A DNA stretch of 64,000 nt from Candidatus Leptovillus affinis (GTDB lineage: Bacteria > Chloroflexota > Anaerolineae > Promineifilales > Promineifilaceae), in assembly GCA_016705235.1 (NCBI GenBank), contig JADIYP010000005.1, positions 124,001 to 188,000 on the forward strand. Direction: 5' to 3'. The stretch's first letter is position 1. Every line of letters begins with the position of its first letter. A program made the translations under genes and the position numbers. The notes below the pieces were generated by a model. It had not been told where the DNA came from. It did no database searches and worked only from the letters and a program-made list of their open reading frames with translations. Of this stretch, positions 54,229-62,398 are shown piece after piece.

Positions 54229-54840
54229 ATGACGAGCCAAACCTATCTCGTAACCGGTGGCTGCGGCTTTCTAGGACAATACATTGTCCAGGCCATTCAC
54301 ACCCATGATCCCCAGGCGGAAATTCGTGTGCTGGACCTTAAACCGCGCAGCACTTTGCTCAAGATCGAATCCATCCCACAAGTAAAACTGATCTCTGGTG
54401 ATTTAAGGCAGCCTTATTTATTCATGGCTGCGCTTGCAGGTGTGGACACCATCATTCACAGCGCCGGATTGGTTTCATTCAAAAAAGGGGACGCCGAAAA
54501 TGTCTATCAGGCAAACAAAGTTGCCACTGAAAATTTGGTGCAGGCTGCATTAGCGTGCGGTTGCCGCAATTTCCTGTTTATCAGTTCCATTTCGGCCATC
54601 GGGCGCCGGCCCGGCCAGCTTTCCGATGAAACGATGATGCCCGACCTGACATGGAAGCGCCAAACCGACTCCTATGGCTACAGCAAACTGGGAGCAGAAC
54701 AGGTGGTACAGGCTTATGCCCATCGTATGCGCAGCCTGATCTTCAATCCAAGTGTCATTTTGGGACCGGGATCGCCACGCATTGCGAAGGTGCTTCAGGG
54801 TATCCGTTGGCTGCCCGTTTGCCCGATGATTACAACCTAA
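54229..54840 (+). CDS. NAD-dependent epimerase/dehydratase, C-terminally truncated
   Basis: 203 residues of an extended short-chain dehydrogenase (3-beta-HSD-like): YLVTGGCGFLGQYIVQAI, RVLDLKPR, GDLRQP, SAGLVSFKK and the catalytic YGYSKLGAEQV. Family members are about 330 residues; this one stops after WLPVCPMITT and no continuation is seen in any frame. The following DNA resembles the Thr/Pro lipoprotein. The catalytic residues remain but the substrate-binding domain is missing, so it is probably inactive. Confidence 0.8.
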   Translation: MTSQTYLVTGGCGFLGQYIVQAIHTHDPQAEIRVLDLKPRSTLLKIESIPQVKLISGDLRQPYLFMAALAGVDTIIHSAGLVSFKKGDAENVYQANKVATENLVQAALACGCRNFLFISSISAIGRRPGQLSDETMMPDLTWKRQTDSYGYSKLGAEQVVQAYAHRMRSLIFNPSVILGPGSPRIAKVLQGIRWLPVCPMITT

Positions 54841-55029
54841 CAGTTTAGCGCCAAGCGACATGGCGACAACGATAGCTGGGCCGGAAAAAGGCCGTAACCT
54901 GAACCGAACGGACAGCACGCCGACCAACACAAACCACGCACCGCGACAGCTGATCTACGCTTACCAAACCGCAGTGCCAAAATGCCGATGGCCAGGACCT
55001 CAACAAAGCGCCTGTGCCCCACACTGAAC

Positions 55030-55385
55030 CGAGACAGAGAGTTCGTCACCATGCTCATTTGACTTGATTTTGGACTTCCGGAAAAGCCGTTTGATGCTGA
55101 TGAACTCCGCAGTCACAGGTCAATATTCAATCGTCGTTGAATAGAATGCAACACCTGACAAAATCAAGCGCGAGTTAGGCTGCCGCTGCCCATATTGTCA
55201 CCTTAGAACAATAGCTGGGAGGACGGCACAGGCCTTTACAAAGTGTCCAGCGTTGGCAAGAAAAAGAGTTATTACATTTCCTGGGGTTATTCGCGCGAAA
55301 CGTAAACGCCAGGTCATCTGACACCTGCCAATGGGACATATGGGAGATTTCAATTATGGGCTCGTATTCGAACGAAATTCGAAAG
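55030..55385 (+). pseudogene. Decayed copy of the lipoprotein C-terminal domain
   Basis: TTCGTCACCAT, then CCGGAAAAGCCGTTTGATGC and TCAATATTCAATCGTCGTTG match 48793-48905 closely. ATGGGAGATTTCAATTATGG matches 49127-49146. Between them the sequence is diverged and full of stops. The upstream part (54900-55030) has only traces of the ACACC-rich spacer. It has no open frame of note. Confidence 0.75.
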
Positions 55386-55526
55386 TTTCTTCTGCCTGCC
55401 GCCACTTACCAAAATTCGCTAGATAGCTGGCTTGAGATGAGCAGAGGGTCGCCCCATCTACCACGAATGAAAAGGCTGACATTTGAGAAATCTTACGATT
55501 TCCTACAAATCTAAAGGAGGCATATC

Positions 55527-56204
55527 ATGGCACAGGCAGGAATTCACGGCATCGTCGGCGTGGTCGCTCGTAAGTGGACGCCCGCTTCTGAATGGCTGGT
55601 TTTAGGCATTGTCTTGGGCAGCTTGCTGCCCGACGCCGACAACCTGGCTGTGGCCGTAGCCACCGTCACCGGCAGCCCTACAGCGGGCTTGCATCGCACC
55701 TTTACCCACAGCCTTTTTACGGTTACGGCCGTTATCATAGTCTTCCAACTCATCGCCATCCTCACCAAACGGCCGCGCCTGGGCAACCTGGGTCTGGGGC
55801 TGGGCATCGGCATGATCATGCACATCCTGCTCGACCTGCTCATCTGGTTCGACGGCGTGCAGCTTTTGTGGCCGCTGCCCATGTGGATCAATTTTTGGGA
55901 AGGCGTCACGCCGCCGGAGTGGTTTAGTCAGTTGATGATGCCGGTTGAGATGCTCTTCTTCGCCCTCTATTTCGCCGGGCTGGCGGCGCTGGCCGGGCGG
56001 CAGGGGACAGATTTAGGGCGGGTGCGGGGGTTGAAGGGGTGGACGGCCGTGCAAACCATCCTTTTTCTCATTTTCCTCGTCCTGGTCTACACCATGGAAA
56101 GCGGCTTCATGACGATTTACGGGGCGGTTTATCTGCTGTCGTTGGGGGTGGCGACGGTGATCACCATCCAGATGCGGCAGACGATTGAAGCGGTCGCTGA
56201 GTGA
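55527..56204 (+). CDS. Membrane-bound metal-dependent hydrolase (DUF457/YdjM-like)
   Basis: A 225-residue protein with about five membrane helices. It has the family's metal-ligand motifs: an early histidine (GIHGIVG), the LLPDADN aspartates, HRTFTHS, and a later histidine and aspartate in HILLDLL. YdjM of E. coli is the best known relative; substrates are unknown. AAAGGAGGCATATC precedes the ATG. Confidence 0.87.
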   Translation: MAQAGIHGIVGVVARKWTPASEWLVLGIVLGSLLPDADNLAVAVATVTGSPTAGLHRTFTHSLFTVTAVIIVFQLIAILTKRPRLGNLGLGLGIGMIMHILLDLLIWFDGVQLLWPLPMWINFWEGVTPPEWFSQLMMPVEMLFFALYFAGLAALAGRQGTDLGRVRGLKGWTAVQTILFLIFLVLVYTMESGFMTIYGAVYLLSLGVATVITIQMRQTIEAVAE

Positions 56205-56228
56205 CGCGAGGGTTGAAACCCCCGCGTC
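56203..56228 (+). terminator. Hairpin GACGCGAGGGTT / AACCCCCGCGTC
   Basis: 12-base arms with one mismatch around two bases, directly at the end of the DUF457 gene. Without a T-run it may be an attenuator or RNA end structure. Confidence 0.4.
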
Positions 56229-56248
56229 TCGACAATTGAGGGGGTACC

Positions 56249-57143
56249 ATGAAACGCAAAATTGCTTTGGGTGTCGTTGGGCTGTTGGTGGCGGCCTACA
56301 TTGTCCTGGCCTGGCGCGTGGCGCCGGCGCCGGCCCATCCTTATTTCACGGGGGTGGAACGGCCGTTGGTCATGGCCCATCAAGGCGGCGAACGGCTCTA
56401 TCCCAGCAACACGCTCCGGGCGATGCAAGAATCGGTCGCGTTGGGCGTGGACGTGCTGGAAATGGACATCCACGCCAGCAGTGATGGCGTCCTGGTAGTG
56501 ATTCACGATGATACCGTAGACCGCACCACCGACGGCACAGGGGCGGTGAAGGAGATAACCTTCGCCGAACTGAGCCAGCTAGACGCCGGGTATTATTGGA
56601 CCGACGACGAGGAGCCACCTATCCCTACCGGGGCAGGGCATCACCATCTCAACCTTTGCCGAAGTTCTGACCACCTTCCCCGATATGCGGCTGAACGTGG
56701 AGATCAAACCGCCAGACCCGGCCGTCGCCCAGGCAGCCTGCGACCTGCTACGCCAGCATGGGGCGTCGGAGCGGGCGTTGGTCGGCACGGTGCATGACGA
56801 GGTGTTGGACGCCTTCCGCGCCGCCTGCCCGGAATCGCCCACGTCCATGGTGGAGTCGGAGATACGGCCGTTTTGGATTCTCAGCACCCTCTTCCTCGGC
56901 CAACTCTACCAGACGCCGGCCGGCGCGGCGGCCCTGCAAGTGCCGGAGCGGGCCAGTCTGCCCGTCATCGGCGAGGTGCAGGTCATCACCCCGCGCTTCG
57001 TCCGCATCATCCACAAGCACAACCTGGAAATCCACGCCTGGACGATCAACGAAACGGCCGATATGGAGCGCCTCTTAGCCACCGGCATAGACGGCATCAT
57101 CACCGACCGGCCGGACCGGATGCTGGAATTGATCGGCCGTTGA
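56249..57143 (+). pseudogene. Glycerophosphodiester phosphodiesterase, frameshifted
   Basis: An N-terminal membrane anchor (ALGVVGLLVAAYIVLAW) precedes a GDPD domain: MAHQGGERLYPSNT with the catalytic His, VDVLEMDIHASSDGVLVVIHDD with metal ligands, then DRTTDGTG. The frame is lost near 56620-56632 and the second half, MRLNVEIKPPD to DGIITDRPDRM, continues in another frame. Adding one C at ATCCC and one G at CGGGG gives IPYRGQGITIST, the family consensus, and a protein of about 298 residues. The enzyme would split glycerophosphodiesters into glycerol 3-phosphate and alcohol. Confidence 0.85.
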
Positions 57144-57150
57144 TTGGCGA

Positions 57151-57183
57151 AGACCCCAGGGGTTTTCCCAACCCCTGGGGTCT
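57151..57183. terminator. 14-bp hairpin AGACCCCAGGGGTT
   Basis: AGACCCCAGGGGTT, TTCCC, AACCCCTGGGGTCT just after the GDPD gene. Perfect stem, no T-run. Confidence 0.6.
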
Positions 57184-57203
57184 CAAGAATTAAGGAGGAT
57201 GCC

Positions 57204-57341
57204 ATGAGCATTGCAACAACCATCTGCCCCCATTGTGGCTTGGGGGGATTTTATTTCTTCGCTTCTTGTTTTCAAGTGGTGGTTGGCAAAGTGTGGGGCC
57301 ATAACATGGTCTACTCGATTAAATTTATAAGGAGGAAGTGA
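57204..57341 (+). CDS. Small 45-residue peptide with CPHC motif
   Basis: Begins MSIATTICPHCGLGG and is otherwise hydrophobic (FYFFASCFQVVVGKVW) with a basic end (KFIRRK). AAGGAGG lies 6 bases upstream of the ATG. Its stop overlaps the next ATG (TGATG), so translation would be coupled to the M28 peptidase. It may be a real small protein or a leader peptide; no homologue is known to me. Confidence 0.4.
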   Translation: MSIATTICPHCGLGGFYFFASCFQVVVGKVWGHNMVYSIKFIRRK

Positions 57342-59155
57342 TGAACGCTTATCGGACTGTCAGGTTTATTGTCGTCCTCGTCGCGGCACTGTTAGGAATA
57401 GTGGGCTGTGCCACTCAGGAAATGCCAGACATCCGCTACGATCCGGCCGCGCTGCGCTTTGACGGCGAGCAAGCCTTCGCCACCGAGACGGAATTTGTCA
57501 CCCAATTCCCTGATCGGGACAGCGGCCAGCCCAACAACCGACTGGCAGCCGAATGGCTGCAAGCCCAGTTCACCGAGATGGGCATGACCTGCGCCATGCA
57601 AGAATGGGAAGTCATCAATTACAGCCAACCGCTGCCGCTCAATAACGTCGTCTGCTCCCTGCCCGGCGCATCGGAGCAGGAAATTGTGGTTGTGGCCCAC
57701 CTGGACCAGTTCGCCGGGACCACGCAGGGGGCGGACAATGACGGTTCCGGCATCGCCATCATGCTGGAACTGGCTAAATTGTTCGCCGCCGAGGATACGC
57801 CGCCCTACACCCTCACCTTCCTGGCCAGCGATGGCGAGGAGTATGGCATGTTGGGAACCCGCCATTACGCCGCAGCCCATCCTGATCCAGATCGAATCAT
57901 CGCCGCTTTCTCGCTGGACAATCTGGGCAAGGAGTTCTATACCGGCGTGCGGCTGGGCATTCAGGGCCAACTGCGCGGCGTCGGGCCGCTCTGGCTGCAA
58001 CTGACGGCGCAAGAGGCAGCGCGCGCCGCCGGAGACCTGTGGGTTCCGGCGATTGTGCCGACGTATGAACAGGTACTCAGCCAGGCTGTGCCGATTTCCT
58101 TGTGGGATCAGGGGCCATTGGTGGCGGCGGGTATTCCGGCCGTTGGGTTTGGCGAGATTTGCCCGGCCGAACACGCCGAGGATTGCTGGGACACCTACCA
58201 TTCGGAACTGGACACGCTGGAGCACCAATCGCCAGCTACTCTGCATCAGTCGGGGCGTATTGCCGAGGCGTCGGTGCGCCAACTTTTGTCGATGACGGCG
58301 TTTCCGCAGGAGTCTGGCCCGTATCTTTATTTCCCCGGCTCGAATGGGGTACTGCGCGGACCAGTTTTGTGGCTCATCTTTGGCGCTTTTATTGCGTTGT
58401 TCCTGGTGGGGAGCTGGTGGGTGGGCGGGAAACGGCCGTTCTCCCAAATCGCCCACGGTTGGTTAACTGCCCTGCCTCATTTCCTCGGCCTCTGGCTGCC
58501 CTGGGTGGCCTCCGGGCTGCTGCTCTACCTGCTGGTGGAAGTGGGGCTGATGGAAAAATTTGACGCCTACCCGGCCGTTGCCCGCGACCCGATCTTGTTC
58601 AATCCGCGCTGGCCGGCCGTCATCATCTTTGTCGTGGGGCTGGGGCTGTTCTTGTGGCTGGGGCGGCGGCTGGTCGCCCGTTGGCAGCGGGAGATGCCCG
58701 CCTTCTGGCAGCGCAAGAGCCTGACGCTGCTGGTGGTGGGGTTGGGCGGGCTGTATATCTTGCTGCTTAACCCATTTTCACTGCTCTTCCTGGCCCCGCT
58801 GCTCTTCTGGTTCCTCGTCAAAGGACGGCAAGGCGTCGCCGGTCGCGTTCTTGATTGGGCGCTGGCCCTGGCGGGCGGTCTGATCGTTTATGTGCTGCTC
58901 TACTTTTTCGGCTTTGTCATCCTGCGCAACAATTTCGCCATCCTCTGGTACATCCTGATGATCTTCTCGATTCGCATGGTGAGCTTTTGGTCGATGGCGG
59001 TGGCTACGGCCGTTCTGGCTTCTGGTGTGGCTCTGGTGGTGAATCCGCCGGTAACGGCCGTTTCCACAGCTACCGTCACACCAAAACCAGCCGACACGGC
59101 CACACCGCCGCTTACCAAGACACCAACCCCGAAGCCAGGCCCAACCTTATTTTAG
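57341..59155 (+). CDS. M28-family metallopeptidase lipoprotein with C-terminal membrane domain
   Basis: 604 residues. The lipobox GIVGC puts C23 at the mature N terminus. The zinc aminopeptidase domain (about 40-320) has H120 (VVAHLDQF), D132 (QGADNDGSG) and E166/E167 (DGEEYG), with a later D in FSLDNLG and H in TYHSELD. About seven membrane helices follow (345-580), then a Thr/Pro tail (TPKPADTATPPLTKTPTPKP). The peptidase faces outward and is tethered both by lipid and helices. GGAGGAAGTG precedes; a GTG start at 57338 would add one residue. Confidence 0.9.
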   Translation: MNAYRTVRFIVVLVAALLGIVGCATQEMPDIRYDPAALRFDGEQAFATETEFVTQFPDRDSGQPNNRLAAEWLQAQFTEMGMTCAMQEWEVINYSQPLPLNNVVCSLPGASEQEIVVVAHLDQFAGTTQGADNDGSGIAIMLELAKLFAAEDTPPYTLTFLASDGEEYGMLGTRHYAAAHPDPDRIIAAFSLDNLGKEFYTGVRLGIQGQLRGVGPLWLQLTAQEAARAAGDLWVPAIVPTYEQVLSQAVPISLWDQGPLVAAGIPAVGFGEICPAEHAEDCWDTYHSELDTLEHQSPATLHQSGRIAEASVRQLLSMTAFPQESGPYLYFPGSNGVLRGPVLWLIFGAFIALFLVGSWWVGGKRPFSQIAHGWLTALPHFLGLWLPWVASGLLLYLLVEVGLMEKFDAYPAVARDPILFNPRWPAVIIFVVGLGLFLWLGRRLVARWQREMPAFWQRKSLTLLVVGLGGLYILLLNPFSLLFLAPLLFWFLVKGRQGVAGRVLDWALALAGGLIVYVLLYFFGFVILRNNFAILWYILMIFSIRMVSFWSMAVATAVLASGVALVVNPPVTAVSTATVTPKPADTATPPLTKTPTPKPGPTLF

Positions 59156-59265
59156 CGTTGTGGCTGTAGTTCCTTTGACAACAAACGGTCTATTGGCTTT
59201 TCTTTGCCGTGATACATATGCCACGCCTTTCACAGGCTGGTGAGGAACCCCAAACTCGCAAACGC

Positions 59266-59303
59266 AAAGCTGGGATGACGCTAACCGGCGTCATCCCAGC
59301 TTT
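59266..59303. terminator. Bidirectional terminator between convergent genes
   Basis: AAAGCTGGGATGACGC, TAACCG, GCGTCATCCCAGCTTT: a perfect 16-bp stem between the + strand peptidase and the - strand giant protein, with T-rich sequence on the + side (TTTCGATTTTCTTTTG). Confidence 0.8.
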
Positions 59304-59353
59304 CGATTTTCTTTTGACGGTGGATGGGCAGTATCCAAGCTGCCTGGATTGGA

Positions 59354-62300
59354 TTAACGAAGCATCATTGGTAGGTACACGATGTATTCTGAGCGCACGG
59401 CCGTTGTCACATCCACGGCCGTCGCCAGCACGCCATTGTCAAAAGCAGAGCGCGCGGTCAGCGTGGTCCGGTCTACGGTATTCGGCGCGGTTCCGGCGGG
59501 AATATGCACCACCACCTGGACAACGGCCGTTTCGCCGGGATCTAAAGTGGGATTGCCGCTCGTCGTTACCGGCCAGCCGTGGTTAGAAACGGCCGTTAAC
59601 ACAAACGTGTCCACGCCATTGCCTGTGTTCCGTAATGGATGCGTGTACGTAACGGCCGTGCCCGGCTCCGCCGACTGTGGCGCTGCCGTCGCCAGGCTGA
59701 CCGCCGCCACCTGGTTGGCCGTTGTCGTGAACCGCACATCACCGCTCACCCCGCTGCTGAGAGACGAAGCTATCGTTAGCGTCGTCACGTCTTCGGCGGC
59801 AGCGATGGCAGTGGTGGGAATGGTAACAGTTACGGGCAGCGTTATGGTCATACCTGCGCCCACTGTCACCGGCGCAAAAGTTGTCGCCAACCAGCCCAGG
59901 GTAGAGTTAGCGGCAATGGTGAAGGTGTCGGTGCTGTTGCCGGTGTTGCCGATTTCCACCTGATAAACCACCGTCGCGCCGGGATCATCGCTGGCGGCGT
60001 CATCGGCCGAGAGCGATAGGCCAACGTTGTTTTGGATGGCGGTAACGGCCGTTAACGGCTTCAACGTCGCCAGATTCGCCACCGAACCGGTTACCTGAGA
60101 AAGATTCGTCACCGAAAACGGCGCGCCGGGGGAGTCAATCACCTGCGCCTGGTAGGAAATGTGGACTGTTTGTCCGGCGGTAAGAGAGCCTTCCCACCAC
60201 ACGCTGTCGCTGCCTGCGTCATAATCTGCGCTGCCGGCATCCCAACCCAAAGAGCCATCCACGTAGCTGGTATTGGCGGGCATCATGTCGGTGAGATGGA
60301 GAACGGCCGTTGCCTCGCCGCCGTCATTCGCCAGGTAAATGTCATACGTCAGCACATCGCCCACCCAGGCCGCAGCCATGTCCACCCGTTTGGTCGAATT
60401 CGCCAGATTGGCCGGCGACACCGTTTGGCCGGTTCCACCGGTTATCGGTTGCAGGCCAATATCCAGATGAATGGGCGTGTCGATGACCGTTAACACGGGG
60501 CTTTGATACGGCTGATAGCCGGCGGCAACGGCCGTAATGCGATACTTGCCCGGCGGTGTCAGGAAGCTGTAGTAACCCGCCGCCAACACGCCATCCGCTG
60601 TGGTCTCGTCTGTCACCTGGGGATTGGTCTGGCCGTAGTATTCGGCCGGCCACACCTGCCACGCGTCGCCCACCAGCACATAGGTGGTGATTGTGCCCTC
60701 CAGCAGCAGCGAATCGGTGATGGGCGAGCCGGCATTCACCAGCGATTGGTCATACAAATAGCCATCCGGGTCGATAAGGATGTACACCAGCAGTTCGCGG
60801 GTGACCACGCCATCACAATCCCAGGAGAGCCACACGTCATAGGTGCTGTGCGGTTCGGCCAGCCACAAATGGAACAAGGCGCGCCACTCGTCGCCGCCCA
60901 GGCTGTTCAAGCTAAGGGCCGGCACATTGTAGGTGAACAGGCCATTCTCGGTAACTTCCAAATGGGCATTCAGCGTGCCCGCGCAGGCCAGCGTCGCGCC
61001 CACGTCCAGCAGGCGATGCGGCATGGTGTATTTGTTTGCCCGCACCACACCCCGGCTGATGGTCGCGCCATCGGCGGTAATCTCAATGCTGTCTGTATCC
61101 AACGGCAGGTTGTGGTTTACCGAGAAAGTGGCGGTGTTGGAATAACCGCTGCTAAGACCGGCTTTGTGGGCCACGGCCGTTACCACATACGTCCCCTCAT
61201 TCAAAGCCAATTCCACCGCAAACGTGCCGCTGATGTCGGCGGTCGTGGTGATGAGCAGGGTTGGCGCAGCGGGCGCAGCCAGATTGAACGCGCTCGTCAA
61301 ATCCCAAAGCTCAACCACCGCTTCCGACGGGGCCAGGCCGGCAATCGTTGGCGTGCCATCGGCTATGCCCTGTGTTGGCTGGGTAATGATGGGCGCGAGA
61401 ATATCGTTGATTTCGGCTGTGCTAACGGCCGTGTTGTTGCCCGGGTCTACATCTGCGCCGCCAAAGTAAATGTCGGCGGTGTTGATGACTGTACCTGCGC
61501 CCACCACCTCGGCGGTGATTTCGATTTGGCCGCCCCATTGGTTCCCCGCCAAATCGGGCAAATTCCAGGTAAGCGTGTCACCGGCGATGACATCGGGGGC
61601 CGGGTTGGCGGAGATAAAGCTCATCTCTGCCGGCAGGGTATCGCTGATGGCCGCGCCGCTGGCCGGCGCGCCGCCCCAGTTAGCATAGTCGAGGAAATAG
61701 CTGAATGTTTCGCCAATCGCTGTTTCACCCACGCCAAATTTGTTGACGGCCAGATCGACATCATCACGCACGATGACCTGATAGTTGTAGCCGTTGTTGC
61801 CGGGGAACGTATCGGGCTGGTCGCCAAAGATCGCCACCGTATTAAGCAGCGGCGTGCCGTGCGGTGTGGCATCGGGAATATGAACGGTGACGCGCACCAC
61901 TTGCGCTGCGCTGCTGCCGGGAATGGTTCCCCAATTCCAGGTTAGATCACGGCCGTTGACAGCGTTAGGAGCCGGAACCGCGCTGACAAAGGTGACTTCA
62001 GCGGGTAGGGTATCCACCAGGGTAGCCCCGGTAACAGGGAAGTAGCCCGCGTTACGCAAAGTGATGGCATAGGTGATGTTGTTGCCGGGTTGTGGCGGCA
62101 GGCTGTTGGCGGCTAACGTTTTGCGCACGGAGAGATCGTAGGGATTGGCCGGGATGTACCATTCTTCGATGTTCCAGGTGGCCGGTAAGTAGGCGACGGG
62201 GCGGAAATTGAGCAGGGTGGGCACGGCCGTGTCCATGTGCAGCCGGTGGGCAAACGGCCAGATAGGAAGCTGGTCGGTTTGCAGCGCCAATTGATCGGCA

Positions 62301-62398
62301 TACAGCCCTTGCAAGGTGGCCGTATCCAGCTCGTTTTCGCCGCCGCCAGCAGAGTGTCGTTGGCCGCATTTTGCCAACGGCCGCCGAAGTGACCCCAA
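59354..62398 (-). CDS. C-terminal part of the giant secreted protein: DUF11-type repeats and YLP tail
   Basis: About 995 in-frame residues. The first 60 finish the family-5 solute-binding domain (NELDTATLQGLYADQLALQTDQLPIWPF). Then follow about three DUF11 (conserved repeat) Ig-like domains with NNITYAITLRNAGYFPVTGA, DTLPAEVTFVSA and FSYFLDYANWGG. A carboxypeptidase-regulatory-like segment comes next (AAGYYSFLTPPGKYRITAVAAGYQP), and then NPQVT/IGNTGNSTDTF-type repeats. The chain ends SEYIVYLPMMLR. Its frame joins 62113-64000 at a T4 run (62334-62337 on the + strand): one more base makes AAAKNELDTATL. The ORF start at 62398 is not a real start. Confidence 0.85.
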   Translation of the reverse strand: MGSLRRPLAKCGQRHSAGGGENELDTATLQGLYADQLALQTDQLPIWPFAHRLHMDTAVPTLLNFRPVAYLPATWNIEEWYIPANPYDLSVRKTLAANSLPPQPGNNITYAITLRNAGYFPVTGATLVDTLPAEVTFVSAVPAPNAVNGRDLTWNWGTIPGSSAAQVVRVTVHIPDATPHGTPLLNTVAIFGDQPDTFPGNNGYNYQVIVRDDVDLAVNKFGVGETAIGETFSYFLDYANWGGAPASGAAISDTLPAEMSFISANPAPDVIAGDTLTWNLPDLAGNQWGGQIEITAEVVGAGTVINTADIYFGGADVDPGNNTAVSTAEINDILAPIITQPTQGIADGTPTIAGLAPSEAVVELWDLTSAFNLAAPAAPTLLITTTADISGTFAVELALNEGTYVVTAVAHKAGLSSGYSNTATFSVNHNLPLDTDSIEITADGATISRGVVRANKYTMPHRLLDVGATLACAGTLNAHLEVTENGLFTYNVPALSLNSLGGDEWRALFHLWLAEPHSTYDVWLSWDCDGVVTRELLVYILIDPDGYLYDQSLVNAGSPITDSLLLEGTITTYVLVGDAWQVWPAEYYGQTNPQVTDETTADGVLAAGYYSFLTPPGKYRITAVAAGYQPYQSPVLTVIDTPIHLDIGLQPITGGTGQTVSPANLANSTKRVDMAAAWVGDVLTYDIYLANDGGEATAVLHLTDMMPANTSYVDGSLGWDAGSADYDAGSDSVWWEGSLTAGQTVHISYQAQVIDSPGAPFSVTNLSQVTGSVANLATLKPLTAVTAIQNNVGLSLSADDAASDDPGATVVYQVEIGNTGNSTDTFTIAANSTLGWLATTFAPVTVGAGMTITLPVTVTIPTTAIAAAEDVTTLTIASSLSSGVSGDVRFTTTANQVAAVSLATAAPQSAEPGTAVTYTHPLRNTGNGVDTFVLTAVSNHGWPVTTSGNPTLDPGETAVVQVVVHIPAGTAPNTVDRTTLTARSAFDNGVLATAVDVTTAVRSEYIVYLPMMLR

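Noticed and set aside
60503..61945. 480-codon plus-strand frame opposite the DUF11 protein
   Set aside because: Arg/Gly/Gln-rich shadow of the repeat-rich minus-strand gene.
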